This document shows, in pieces, positions 1 to 10,985 of a stretch of 64,000 bases of DNA (the stretch's first letter is position 1; each line of letters begins with the position of its first letter). The stretch lies in assembly GCF_040412425.1 (NCBI RefSeq), contig NC_089756.1, positions 8,788,726-8,852,725 of the forward strand, written 5' to 3'. Both the position numbers and the translations under genes were made by a program. The notes under the pieces are model-generated. The model searched no databases. It had not been told where the DNA came from and saw only the letters and a list, made by a program, of their open reading frames with translations. This stretch comes from Macrobrachium rosenbergii (Eukaryota > Arthropoda > Malacostraca > Decapoda > Palaemonidae).

Positions 1-108
1 GAAGCCCCGCGTCTTTCAGCCGGCTACTTTGCCAATTAATTCTGGGCTATATAGTACGGGCTAGCTTTGTTCCGCCTTCCGAGAATCGTATTCTCTCTCT
101 GCCTGTAT

Positions 109-111
<3 letters not shown>

Positions 112-178
<67 letters not shown>
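112..178. repeat. (GA)n microsatellite
   Basis: Uninterrupted GA dinucleotide tract of about 67 bp. It lies just outside the left end of the hAT-like element and has no coding content. Confidence 0.97.
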
Positions 179-180
<2 letters not shown>

Positions 181-325
181 CAAAATATTAAGAACGACCT
201 CATGTTTAAGTTAATATGACACATACGCGTAGGAAGAGGGGGGGCAGAGGGGGCATGTGGCCCCACATTTTTCAGAGGGGGGAACGATATTTTGCCCCCC
301 CACCTTTTTTACAAAAAAAATTTAA

Positions 326-327
<2 letters not shown>

Positions 328-374
<47 letters not shown>

Positions 375-390
375 TATATATATATATAAA
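328..390. repeat. (TA)n microsatellite
   Basis: About 60 bp of alternating TA, with a short AAATTA interruption near its right end, located inside the hAT-like remnant. Confidence 0.95.
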
Positions 391-428
391 ATCCAGCAAT
401 CATTACCCCAATTTCTCCAGAAACATTG

Positions 429-505
429 CAGATGCCATCTGGCAACACTGTCCAGATGTCATCTGGCAACACTGTGTCCAGATCCCATTTGCAAACACTG
501 TGTCC
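429..505. repeat. Three tandem copies of a 24-26 bp palindromic unit
   Basis: The unit contains CAGATGCCATCTG, a near-perfect palindrome, followed by GCAACACTGT. Three copies begin near 429, 453 and 479, and the third is diverged. It sits upstream of the transposase remnant and inside the presumed transposon, where subterminal repeats can bind transposase; that role is only inferred. Confidence 0.75.
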
Positions 506-614
506 ACCAACCTTTGCTGATTATCTCTGACTCAGCAATAGTGACATCTTGGTGTTGACCTTATTTTTGCAGTGCTGATATACACAGTGCCAATGAGAAC
601 AGTTACCGACCACT

Positions 615-1248
615 GCTGTAGAGCTTGCCAGAAAGTACTATGCTGATCTTCGGAGTGATGAGAAGTTCAGCACTTTCCTCAGAGATGTGCAAATGGCAGC
701 AAGAGACATATAGGAAACAGAGAAACCAAAGTTACCAAGAAGGAGATATGTACCTAAGCGAGTTGATGACGGCAGTGCAGCAGAACATCTCCAAAAATGT
801 CGAGGAATACTATCGCACTCAGTATTGTGAAGCACTAGACTTGATGAACCGCGAACTCATTGATCGATTTCAGAGTGCCAGCTACAACATTCTTCATGAA
901 ATGGAAACTAAGATAATAACATCAGCTAATGGGGGCCCAGTAGAAATACCAGAGTCACTGACCATGTACTCCAAAGACACTGACTTGAAGAAACTTTATC
1001 ATGAACTGGCCATGCTAAAAGCCCTGTGCAAAGTTGGAGAAATTGGTGGTCCTAGTAAGGTGGCTACTATATCTACAGTTATTGGTGCATTACAGTCACT
1101 GGAAAATAATCCTGTTGCTGATACTATGGTCTCTGAACTCAATAAACTTATAAGGATTTACCTGACCGGTCCAGTAACCAAAGCCACACCAGAAAGGAGT
1201 TTCTCAACTCTTCGTAGGATCAAACCCTATCTTCACTCCACTATGTGA
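615..1248 (+). pseudogene. hAT transposase C-terminal fragment (ZMYM1-like), frameshifted
   Basis: A hAT-superfamily transposase would cut and paste the element. Only the last ~200 residues are visible. The end of the open frame reads GPVTKATPERSFSTLRRIK followed by PYLHSTM, which is the hAT C-terminal dimerisation region as found in ZMYM1-like and 52-kDa-repressor-like proteins. The upstream part (about 615-800) fits the family better in another frame (for example ELARKYYADLRSDEKF). That frame contains an in-frame TAG near 712, and the reading must shift near 800 to join YRTQYCEALDLM. The catalytic DDE part is absent. It is therefore a dead fragment, not a host gene, although domesticated ZMYM1-like genes exist. 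Confidence 0.8.
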
Positions 1249-1542
1249 CAAAATAAACTAAATAACGTCTACCCCTACATGCCCATAAAGGGTTAACAGA
1301 TGAACTAAATAGCAAGATTAATCCTTAGCTCTGCATATATGTAAGTTATTTTGGGCAATAATGATCATTGCTGAAACAACTTAGAGATGTTGCATATATC
1401 TTTGTTTTAGGCAAAACCCATAAATAATTATACTTGCTGCGGCAGATATTCTTTTTTTTCAATCATGCATTTACTTTCCATACCTTGGAAACTTTATCTT
1501 GTCCCTTGTCCCCCACTTTTTTAGGAGGTTCCTACGCCCCTG

Positions 1543-2048
1543 AACTTTCGTGTAATGGAAAATAATTTCATTAGTTCTAACGGCACAGACACAGCTGATT
1601 AATTAGGGCTGTTTTCCAAGATGTGATGTCTGAAAATACTTAAATTTTTCGACGACAAAAACGAATCCGTTAACTATAACTTGACCCAGAGTTTAACATG
1701 GAGCAAATTAATATCAGGCATTTATGAATTCTTAAATGAACTGAAAATGGAATTATCTACAGAAAAATAATTAACATCATTTCGTGAAACCATCAAAGTA
1801 AGGAAGATATAACCAGGTGCTAAACGAAAACTCTAGTGCTTGTTTATTTTTTTACTGACCCTTCCTAAAATATGAAAAAACTGACAATCTGAAGCAAAGC
1901 CCTAATTAAATTTACAAAAGTGGAAACTGCACGATCATGAAATATTATGAAGGTAAAATGTAATTACATGGTTAAATTATGCCATTCGTAAGTGTCAACG
2001 AATTTACTGACATTTCGAGACAGGAAAAAGCCAAATTTGATAAGTCAT
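1543..2048. other. No gene seen
   Basis: AT-rich DNA without a convincing reading frame, RNA gene or repeat family that I recognise. Confidence 0.6.
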
Positions 2049-2059
2049 CGATATATATC

Positions 2060-2120
<61 letters not shown>
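2049..2120. repeat. Compound (TA)n(TG)n microsatellite
   Basis: A TA tract passes directly into a TG tract. Open frames over it are repeat translations. Confidence 0.95.
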
Positions 2121-2121
<1 letters not shown>

Positions 2122-2659
2122 TCATTTTCCCATATATAAGAATTTTACTCAATTAATATTGTACAAGAAGCAATTTCAAACGATCAGCAATGCTCCTCAC
2201 CGGTGGTCATCCTTGAAACAGCCGAAGTTCCACTTACCTGTCAAGATAAACAGAAACAATTTTAAATGAACTGTATTTTCAACTGCCGAAATTAATACCA
2301 TTATTTAACAATAAGATATAAGATGAATAAATAGGGTAGAAGATAATCTATAAACTAAGAAAGTTACATCATAAAACGTTCAATTTTTGTGATACACTTT
2401 CAATTTTCTAAATAGTTTCCAAGTATTCAACTGATGTTCTGCTAACTTCTCAGGGCTGTGATATGATTACTGTCGTAAAATAATGAAAATTAATGATATT
2501 ATTGAAAATTAGAAAAAAATTTATACCAAGAAAAGGGAAACCAAACAGATAAGCTACAATGTTAGTTTGCCTATCTATTTTACTTCTATTTTCTGTTCAT
2601 TTACAGACTAGCTAGTTGTTTACACTGCTAACATTTACATTTCCTTAACTGGTTAAAAA
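2121..2659. other. No gene seen
   Basis: AT-rich sequence with no supported feature. Confidence 0.6.
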
Positions 2660-2925
2660 AGAAAAAAAAAACAATCTCAAAAACTACAAAGGCTAGAGGG
2701 CTGTAAACTGGTATGTTGATCATCCACCCCCCAATCATCAAACATACTAAATTGCAGCCTTCTAGCCTCAGTAGTTTTTATTTTATTTAAGGTTAAATTT
2801 AGCCATGATCGTGCGTCTGGCACCGCTATAGGTGTCAACAACACGAGCCACCATCGGGCCGTGGCTGAAAGTTTCATACCCTGTACAGAAGACTCGATTG
2901 CGCCAAAGAAACTTCGGCACAAATT
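2660..2925 (-). repeat. Hairpin-forming interspersed repeat, family B, copy 1
   Basis: Read on the minus strand this copy matches the plus-strand sequence at 57965-58290. Both start with GCCGAAGTTTCTT, pass through GTTGACACC or a variant and GCCAGACGCACGATC, then contain AACCTTAA and a long hairpin. The hairpin arms are roughly 2680-2720 and 2738-2779 and include GGCTAGAGGGCTG and CAGCCTTCTAGCC. I associate the family with decapod genomes from general knowledge, but I cannot name a transposon superfamily. It lies about 185 bp from the end of the DIRS-like element. Confidence 0.8.
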
Positions 2926-3109
2926 TTACTTGTTTGTAGTCATTCTTAGAAAGTAACGTTTGGAGGAAAGTTTGGAAAATTTTAATTAACTGCTTTTTAA
3001 AAATATATTGAAATTTTTATCCTCCAGCAGTTAACAGCTAGAAAGGCCATACAGGCCTTAACTTACAGAATGTGCATGGCATACTTGCAATAACACGCAA
3101 TGGTGGTCC

Positions 3110-3267
3110 ATCCTTATTCTAAAAAAATGACAAATTTTGGAAGTAATTTGCATTTTTCCTTACATACAAACCTGAAGTCTTCACATAGGAATTACCTTCA
3201 GCACAAGCTGGACCAGGCTATTCTACACAACAAGGTTGTTCAGTGGTTGAACTACCGGTGGGAGGGG
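3110..3267. repeat. DIRS left inverted terminal repeat
   Basis: The stretch 3171-3267, including ACACAACAAGGTTGTT and GAACTACCGGTGGGAGG, is repeated inverted at 9625-9731. The outermost part (about 3110-3180, containing TTTGGAAGTAATTTGC) is repeated inverted nearby at 3370-3440 rather than at the far end. This is the circularly permuted relation expected between DIRS termini and the internal complementary region. Confidence 0.85.
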
Positions 3268-3364
3268 CGAGGGGTACCCTGACCACCTCCCTCCGCTGAG
3301 CAATGCATCCACTTTCCTAATAGCTCAGGTATCAGAACGAGGGCCAGCTAGAGGTGGGCAGCAT

Positions 3365-3475
3365 ATGTAAAGACCTCAGGTTTGTATGTTAGGAAAAATA
3401 CAAATTACTTCCAAAATCTGTCATTTATTCCTACACGAATGCAAACCATCGGTCTTTACACAGAAAGACTCATTG
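3365..3475. repeat. DIRS internal complementary region
   Basis: The part 3370-3440 is the inverse of 3110-3180. The adjoining part, 3440-3470 (GCAAACCATCGGTCTTTACA), resembles the reverse complement of the far right end at 9700-9730. A segment that bridges both termini is the template used to rebuild complete ends in models of DIRS replication. The assignment rests on position and these matches. Confidence 0.7.
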
Positions 3476-3849
3476 ATTGGTGGGAGGATCTGAGCAAGCT
3501 TCATAACTGATTGGAGGTTTGCCTCACCTAGGACTTTTCCTGGTCGTTCAATGTTGAGCAAAGGAAGTAGTCTCATGCCTCTAATCGGGGGAACAATTGT
3601 GTGCTTGAATGTCAGACTTCCAGGCTTTTCGAAGTAATGGGTTTGAAAGCAACATTATTTCGAAAAAGGCTTGGAAGAACAATGTGTCGGAGACAATAAA
3701 GCTAAAATTAAGCAACAGGTTAGTTTTATTGTCAATCCCTCTCTCCCCTTCCTGGAGAGAGGGTAGGATTTGCTTCTATTAGATCATATCAACGGAAAAA
3801 ATAGAAAGGCTGATTACTTACCTGCATCTGTACCTGTCCAGCACATGAC

Positions 3850-5030
3850 GGCTTGAAAACCTATCCTCTGCCAGCCAGAAGAGGAAGGGTATGAGAAAGG
3901 GAAAGGAGGGATGCCAGTCACACACACTCGCTTTCACTTCTACAACCATACATCTTAGACCAGATGCTACCTGTCCCACTAGGGAAACCGGATGAGCTAC
4001 ATACTTGTTGAGCAGCCACCACAGGACCCAAGGAAAAGGCGTCCAAGGACCTATGTGCAATATCCCTCAGGTAAAAGGAGGTGAATGTCATCTGGCACGA
4101 CCACTCTCCTGCTCTCAGCACCTGATGTACCAATTGGTTCTTCTTGAATGCAGGCAGAGCAATGCCCCTGACTTTGTGAGCTCTGGACCAGAATGTGTGG
4201 GAATCCTCTTCGTTTGATATTGAGTATGCCTGCTTGATAGTCTCACAAAGCCAGAAACAGGTTGTGATCTTGGACACCTCTTTCTTGGTCCTGCCAGTAC
4301 AAACAAAAAGTCGTCAACACCCAGGCCTGAGCTGTCAAATCCTTTTAAGGTAGCACTGCAGCACTCTAACTGGAAAAGGTAGCATCTCGTCTGGTTCGTT
4401 ACCTACAAAGTCCTCTAGGGAGGGGATCGAGAAGGACTCAAACCTAGCATCAGGGACTGATGGATTCTGAGTCTTCGCTACGAATTCCAGGACAAATTCG
4501 AGTAAAACAGATCCCCATCCCCTCGAGTGTTTAACATTATACGAAAGACCATGGAGTTTGCCTACTCTCTTTGCCAATGCCAAGGCAAGCAGAAATAAAG
4601 TCTTGAGGGTCAGATCCCTGTCTCATGACTCTCATAGAGCCTCGTAAGGTGCACAAGTCAGGCTTCGAAGAATGAGAGTCACATCCCACTCTCCCACTCA
4701 GAGGTCTGAGTTCTCTGGGAGGGCAAGACCTTTCAAAGCTTCTCATCAGCATGGAAGAGAGATCTATGTCCTTTATACATGGGACTAGACCCAGGGTGGC
4801 TCTGTAGCCCTTAATTGCTGAGAGACAGAGACGCTTTCCTCGGTGAAGGAAGATGTGAAAGTCTATTACCTGCTGAGTAGTGGCTCCGGCTGGAGAGAAA
4901 CCCCAACCCCTTCCACGACACTAACTACAGAAGATGGCCCATTTCCCCTGATAGACATCCATAGAGGATTTCCAAGGATATCGAGACACCTCTGATGCTG
5001 CTCGGTGAGAAAACCCTCTCGTTTGCAGGA
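3850..5030 (-). pseudogene. Tyrosine recombinase (integrase) of the DIRS-like element, broken
   Basis: This enzyme would join the circular element DNA to the genome. The N-terminal core-binding part is visible near 5020-4925 (SSMDVYQGKWAIFCS). The first catalytic arginine region is in the frame at 4583-4335 (AKRVGKLHGLSYNVKHSRGW). The frame at 4277-3918 keeps the HxxR box (SRAHKVRGIA, residues 31-40), a tryptophan in AGEWS, and the nucleophile tyrosine in TFTSFYLRD (residue 69). Thus the R, H, R, W and Y positions can all be seen, but they lie in separate frames joined by frameshifts, with stops between them (about 4340-4280 and 4750-4590). Confidence 0.85.
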
Positions 5031-5379
5031 GATGCTGGATACTCTCCAACCATGAAGGGATAGGGACACTATAGACTGGTGGAACCTGTCTACGTGGGGT
5101 TGGCAAAGGAGGTTGTGCTAGGGAGGAATTTCTCTCAGTGCCTCGGATAGCAGAGCTAGCAGGCCTGGGTACCATTCGGCATGTGGCCATTTGGGAGCCA
5201 TCAGGGTCATTCTGAGGTTCGTGGTGATCATTACCCTGTTGATCACCTGACAAAAAAGACAGAATGGAGGAAAAGCATATATGTAGAGATTGTCCCAAAG
5301 GTGCTGAAAGGAGTCCTCCACTGCAGCCCAAGGGTCCAGAATGACGGAGCAGAACACCGGCAACTTCCTGATGCGCCTG

Positions 5380-7000
5380 GTTGTGAAGAGATGTCACTGG
5401 ACGTCCCCACATGTCGAACAATCTCTCCACGACGTCTGGGCGCAGGGACCATTCTGTCCATATCACATGACCCTGACAGTTGAGTTTGTCTGCTACCACA
5501 TTCCTCTTGCCTGGGATGTATCTGGCTGACAACTCCACTGAGTGTGCTACCTGCCCCCGTCGTACACTTGCACCATCAACTGATGAAGCTCAAGAGACAC
5601 TAGTCCCCCTTGCTTGTTGATGTGTGCCATTATCATGGTATTGTCACTCATCAGTGCCGTGGGGTGCCCCATCATTTGATCCTGGAATTCTTGGAGAGCT
5701 AGAAAGGCTGCCTTGAGTTCCAGGATATTGGTGTGGAATTGTCTGTCATTCTGATTCCACACCTCCTAGGTTAGTAACTTCTCAAGGTGTGCACCCCATC
5801 CCTCCCTCAAAGCATCCGAAAACAGAAGCATCTCAGGAGAGGAAGCGTGAAGCTGAACTCCTATTACAAGGTTCCTGTCATCTAGCCACCATGCTAAGTC
5901 CTGTCTCACTTCTCCCAAGAAAGGAATGGGAAGGGACAGAGGGTCACTTACTTGAGACCAGAACTCCTTCATTCTCCATTGGAGGGAACGAAGGTGAAAC
6001 CGTCCACGAAGGACCAACTTCTCCAAAGAGAACAGGTGACCGAGAACAACTTGTCATATCCAAGTTGGTTGTTCCCGTCGGGACAGAAACGATTGTGCTG
6101 CCTCCCTGAACCTGCTGATTCAGGAGTCTGAGGGAGACTATCAATTCTGCCGTATCTATCAGCATTCCCAGGTACGTTATACTCTGCTTGGTTATGAAGT
6201 CTGACATCTTGAGATTTACCATAATATCTAAGCTGCAACAAAACTTGAGAAGGGGATCTATGTCCTGGAACAACTTCAAGAGTCCACCAGGACTAGCCAA
6301 TCGTCGAAATACCTCAGAAGATGTATCCCGTCCGAATGGGCACAAGTAAACATAAGAGTGAACACTCATGTGAACACCTGGGGAGCAGCTGAAAGCCTGA
6401 AACAAAGTGCCCTGAATTGGTACACCGTCCCATTGAGGATAAAGCAATCGTCCTTGCAAGAGGACTGATGAATGGGTATCTGGAAATACGCACCCTGCAG
6501 ATCCACCACAAGCATAAAGTCCGACTCCCTGATGGCCACGAGCACTGACCATGTCATTTCCATCTTGAACCAAGTCTGGCGAATGAATCAGCTCAGGGCA
6601 GATAGCTCTATGACCGGTCTCCATCCCCAATGCTTTCTCTAAAAGAAAGAACCTGCTGTAAAAGCCCAGAGACCTATCTGTCACGACTTCCACAGTGCCC
6701 TACTTCAGCATCACCTTCACCTCATCCTGAAGAATGAGGTCCTTAGGTGAGACAGGAATGTAAGTTTTTAGATGGACCGGAAGGTTGGTGAGAGGTGGAG
6801 GAAACTTGAAGGGAAGTAAACAGCCCAGCCGAAGGACTTTCACTACCCAGGTTTCTGCTCCGTGTTGCTGCCATGTTGCCCAATGGCTTGACAGGCAACA
6901 CCCAATCAGTGGCGGCATGTGGAGGGGAAAGCCGCCTCCAAGCATCCTCCTCCCTTCTTCCCCTTATCTCCTCTACCTGGCTGGGCAGAGAACCAAAAGG
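5380..7000 (-). pseudogene. Reverse transcriptase-RNase H of the DIRS-like element, broken
   Basis: The N-terminal lead-in (6945-6704) runs into the RT domain through one in-frame TAG near 6702. RT motifs include FMLVVDLQGAYFQIPIHQ (about 6515-6460), NGTVYQFRALCFRLSAAPQ (about 6435-6380) and the catalytic box YFDDWLVL, whose two aspartate codons lie at 6300-6305. RNase H motifs follow: FSDALREGWGAHL (about 5820), ILELKAA (about 5720), LMSDNTMIMAHINKQGG (about 5650-5600) and ARYIPGKRNVVADKL (5526-5482). The acidic residues expected for RNase H (D, E, D, D) are present. Several frameshifts, for example around 6550, 6390 and 6250, divide the domain, so no functional product is expected. Confidence 0.88.
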
Positions 7001-9465
7001 AACGCTGGTTTGCACCCTTCCTGATGGGGGCAGAAGGAAGCTGGGTGTTCCTATGAGGGACCTTAGGATTCTGCAGTTTCCTAGGACCCGTAGAAGGCCA
7101 GCCTGACCCAAAGGTTGGGCTGCATTGGCATGCGAAGGCCCGGAGGTCTTTCCTAGCGCACAGTGGGCAAGATGGTCGTTGTCATCCACTCGCCGATGAT
7201 CCACTGTAGAATCCACTTGCTCCCTGTCGAAGAGAGAAGTGAAACCCAGCAACGATCCATTCCTTAGGGTCAAAACCGACTCAGGGTTGGAGACTCAGGA
7301 GAGAACTGCATCTCTCCTTTTAAGTGTCAAGTTTGCCCATAGGTTAGCTGTCTGGTGGGCTAGGTAGGTGATATTCCTACCTCCAGACAGGAACAGTCTG
7401 TTAAGGTTAGCCACCTCTTCATTGGTGTGTGACAAAGAGGAAGTGATAACCTTGACTACAGTGATGCGAGAGGGAGATGCCCTCCGTATGGGGCTGCTCC
7501 AACAACAGACCAGAACCAAGACGAACTAAGTCTGGGTCAACCTGTGCTGTTGGAATTGACCTCTCCGAGGGCTTGTAGAAATTCTTTGGACGAGTTAGAG
7601 GTGGAGGAAGCAGACTGAACAAGCGGCTGGCCCAAGTGAGTTCTCCCTCCCAGAGACAAGAGAACTCACCTGACCCAGGAACGACTGAGCAAGCTTCAAC
7701 CATGGCAGCTCGATCAAAGGTGAGAATTCCTTGCAAGCTCCGACCAGTGCTTCGAGGCCCGATGAACAACCTCATCAGCAGTCAAAGTCTCTTCCCCGAG
7801 ATTGTTGTACTGACGAATCAATTTGACAATCTCAAAGTACGGCCTCTGCAGCTCGGCAGTGTTCTCGTCTTTGGGGGAGGGAACCTTCCAGCCCTTTCAA
7901 GTCATGGTCCTCCCTAATTGCTCTCTCTGCAGGTGGGAGACCCTCCTCAGAATCCCCATGTCCCCTCTCCAACACCCATGCAAACCTCTGTTCCGGTCCT
8001 AGAACTGAACCGAGGGTGTACAAATGGCTGCGATGGGAAGCCAAATCCCGATTGCCAACTCAAGTCCTATCCATCCCACAGCTCCCGTTATACTCCTAGG
8101 AGGTTGAAGGAACAGGAAAGGGGCCTAGCACCCTTCACGGACCTGCCAAACGCCGAATTCCCAGCAGGAGAGGAAGGCCGTGAACGACTGTTAACCGGCG
8201 GTGATGATTGATGCACGGGTCTGAGAGAGTTCCTGTCACACAAAGGTGAACGGAGGTTGTCCCTGAAAGACCGCACATGCTTCTGCAAACATGCACAGAA
8301 GCTGTTGCGAGGAGAATAGACCCACTCACACGACTGCAACCGGGAACTGCCCCTGGGAGAACAATCATGCATTCTCAGGCGAGAGCATGGGCTGTCCCAA
8401 CGACGTGCTGGAATCTTCTTCGAGGCGAATGCCTTTAAGCACGAAGAAGAATGAAGGGGGGACCTCCTCCATGCTCTGTCGGGCGTGCCGACTCTATGGT
8501 TGGCATCGCTGTCATGAGACCTTGTCCTCAAATCAGCTGAGGCATGGCTTGTGGGAGCCATGTCTCGGGTAGTCGGAGTTCCAGGGTTGGGGGCAGTGCC
8601 TGCACACTGCACACCCACACCCTCACTGTAGGCTGCATCCCGGTTCATGGTCCGTGAATGTTTAAAGTAGTTGCGCAGGTCCGTTGGAACCCAGGCAAAA
8701 GAACCTTCAGTGGCACGGGTTGGGGAGAACCATGCACATGGATCGTCCAAGGCATGGGAATGTGCAGTGGGTGACGTTGCTACACGGGGGTCAGATGGGA
8801 ATGAGCTTCCAGGACGAATCCTTGGAGCCCCGAGATGCGGGTTCCTTGTTCGGAGACAAGGGAGAGCCATAAAGAGATCCCAGTGCTTCTTCCATAGAAG
8901 AAGACATGCCATGAGAGAGCCAACACGCCTTCTTTGGTCAAGAGAGGCAGCCTTGTCCTTCCTCAGGTCTGTACACACAATGGAACCCTTGGAAGGAGAA
9001 GGGGAGGAGGAGAAGGCAGGTAGAGAAGAAGATACTGACGATGATGACGAAGGCGAACTGTGTCTCTTCTTCGACATCATCTTGTGGTCACACTTGTACC
9101 CCTTCAACAACTCGTCTAGGAAAAGATCCTTGGCGTCAGAAGGCATCAGAGGGAGCATAGACATCGATGGGACTGGTTGAAGAACTGAAGGCCTGCGCAG
9201 TGACTGTAGTCGTGGTTCCCTTGGATCCCGTAACTGAAACCATAATTCCAGTCACTGACACAGTAGAGACATGGGGCAGATTGGAAGCACTAAGGTGTGC
9301 AAGCAAGACCTGCACCAATGGCTCCCCAGGAAGACCTAGGGAGGGCCAGAGGTTCCCGATCTCTCTCAAAAGACAGGTCATTAGGGGCTGCCTCCCTTTG
9401 CCCAGTGGGATATTGCTCTCCCCCGAGCAAACGGAGGATGTGCTCAAGAAATTCTTGGGTTTGCA
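7001..9465 (-). pseudogene. Gag-like ORF1 region of the DIRS-like element, broken
   Basis: The likely start is the minus-strand ATG at about 9465 (MQTQEFLEHILRLLGGEQ), which follows an A/T-rich leader. The longest open piece is 9164-8088 (358 codons), rich in serine, arginine and proline with a polyserine run near residues 35-55, as is usual for low-complexity gag-like proteins that bind nucleic acid. Further pieces at 8044-7832, 7775-7419 and 7519-7295 (the last with TYLAHQTANLWANLTLKRRD) appear to be the C-terminal part. Its position upstream of RT on the same strand supports the call; I recognise no enzymatic motif. It is broken by at least a stop and frameshift near 9300-9170 and again near 8090-8040. 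Confidence 0.65.
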
Positions 9466-9624
9466 TATTTCAAAAGAAAGCCAAGAAAATAAGCACAGAT
9501 ATATAAAATTATACACAAAGCACAACAAAACAGGGAAAAACCAGGATGACGTGCAAAGAGAACAGCCGGCAAACATTCAGGCAGAGGAAGGCGGAGGAAG
9601 GCGTAGTAATGCGCCCGCTCTGGA

Positions 9625-9731
9625 CCCTCCCACCGGTAGTTCAGCTACCGAACAACCTTGTTGTGTATAACAGCCTGCTCCACCTTGCGCTGAGGGTAAT
9701 TCCTATGTAAAGACCAACAGTTTGTATTCGA
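9625..9731. repeat. DIRS right inverted terminal repeat
   Basis: Inverse of 3171-3267, sharing for example CCCTCCCACCGGTAGTTC and AACAACCTTGTTGTGTA. It marks the upstream (5') end of the minus-strand element and precedes the gag-like region. Confidence 0.87.
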
Positions 9732-9784
9732 GTAAGAATTTTAAAAAAAATTCTATTTGCTCACCGAAACTCACAGTATCAATC

Positions 9785-9846
<62 letters not shown>

Positions 9847-9894
9847 CTCAATCTAACTTGTGGGGAGAGAGAGAGAGGAGCTCAATCTAGCTTG

Positions 9895-9943
<49 letters not shown>

Positions 9944-10027
9944 GGGGGGCGTTCAGTCTAACTTGTGAGGAGAGAAAGAAAGAGAGAGAGGAGCTAAGTC
10001 TAACATGAGAGAGAGAGAGAGAGAGAA
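9785..10027. repeat. Minisatellite with (GA)n cores and GAGCTCAATCTAACTTG spacers
   Basis: Four GA tracts of different length alternate with a short conserved spacer (variants of GAGGAGCTCAATCTAACTTGT). The arrangement is a tandem repeat whose unit itself holds a microsatellite. Confidence 0.9.
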
Positions 10028-10320
10028 TTTGCAAGGGAGCCGTCCGTCAAGAAAGCCTTGTACAAATGTTCTCTTATCCAACACCAGGAGAGACGTCAAC
10101 TGAACAATACCAGACTGACTAGTGGTTATCAAAAGGGAGAGTCGGACTTAAGGTCACGGATAGACAGACTGAGTACCTACTAAGAGAGATAAGGCGCTCG
10201 GCTTATCTCCTCAATGCTACTCAATTAAGAAGACATCTTGCTCTCACAATTGTTTTCCAAATGTCTCTCTCTGCGGGAGCTAAGAAGCATAGATTGCGGC
10301 CTGAGAGGTTCACCGCTCTT

Positions 10321-10322
<2 letters not shown>

Positions 10323-10377
<55 letters not shown>

Positions 10378-10475
10378 CGTCTTTCTCTCTTATCAAGTTA
10401 GACTGAACCTCTCTCGCTCTCTCTCTCTCCACCCCCAACAAGTTAGACTCACTCTCTCTCCCAAGTTACTGTCTC
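10323..10475. repeat. (GT)n(GC)n tract followed by inverted copies of the spacer repeat
   Basis: A GT tract (10324-10369) ends in a GC alternation. It is followed by CT-rich sequence with three ACAAGTTAGACT-type units. These are the reverse complement of the spacer at 9840-9995, so the two blocks are inverted relative to each other. Confidence 0.8.
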
Positions 10476-10539
10476 TCTGTCTTAAATTAACACGTGTTTT
10501 AGCAACTCAAGAACGGGGACGTATTTGTCACATATTGCT

Positions 10540-10985
10540 AGTGTATTTTATATTTATTTTTTATCATCATTTCAAGTTCATTTTTCGAGGAAATCAGAAA
10601 AATATAATATGCCCTTGTTCATTTAAAAAACTGAGGTATTTTTTAGTTCACTACCTATCGCTAAATTTTCTCTTAATAAAGTAATTTAAGAAATAAAACA
10701 TACTTTTGTTCATAACTTTCATAAATTTTCGTGAACACTCAAAACGGAAACTCAATTTTGTTCGGAAACATTCAAAACGAAAATTTACTTTTGGTCATGA
10801 TCTATCACTAATATTTCGTCGAAATTCAAAAACTGAGACATACTGCACATTTGTCCATTTTTCATCAGCAATTCTTCACGTGATTTCAAAAACGAGGGAA
10901 CAGTTGTTCATTTTCTATCAACAATTTTTTGTGGAAATCAAAGAAATAAAAATAAAATTTTGTTTCTACGCAATGTTTTTCCTAT
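10540..10985. repeat. Degenerate minisatellite, period about 60 bp
   Basis: A loose unit recurs: CTATCACTAA or similar, a TTTTCGTGGAAATTCAAAA-like core, an AACTGAGACATA-like part, then TTTTGTTCAT. At least six poorly conserved copies can be followed. The open frame at 10706-11011 is a by-product of it. Confidence 0.65.

Larger units (their letters stand above)
227..1542 (+). mobile_element. hAT-like DNA transposon, internally deleted copy
   Basis: The right end carries TTCCTACGCCCCTG (1529-1542) and the left end carries the complementary GCGTAGGAA (227-235), both followed inward by G/C-rich purine or pyrimidine runs. This suggests degenerate terminal inverted repeats of the CAGGGGCGTAG type seen in many hAT elements. 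Between them lies only the C-terminal part of a hAT transposase, so most of the transposase is missing. A (TA)n tract (328-390) and a 24-26 bp triplicated sequence (429-505) occupy the left interior. I could not define an 8-bp target duplication with confidence, so the exact ends are approximate. Confidence 0.6.
3110..9745 (-). mobile_element. DIRS-like tyrosine-recombinase retrotransposon, near full length, degenerate
   Basis: On the minus strand the order is inverted terminal repeat, gag-like region, reverse transcriptase, RNase H, tyrosine recombinase, internal complementary region, inverted terminal repeat. That order, and a tyrosine recombinase in place of a DDE integrase, define the DIRS order of retrotransposons. 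Such elements integrate through a circular DNA intermediate and do not make target duplications. The coding parts are split by stops and frameshifts in every domain, so this copy is not autonomous. The outer ends are set from the inverted repeats and may be off by some tens of bases. Confidence 0.85.

Noticed and set aside
625..1248. A domesticated host gene of ZMYM1 type
   Set aside because: The fragment has an in-frame stop and frameshift upstream and lies between transposon-like ends.
4005..9670. Many plus-strand open frames across the DIRS-like element
   Set aside because: All recognisable protein motifs are on the minus strand; the plus-strand frames are shadows.
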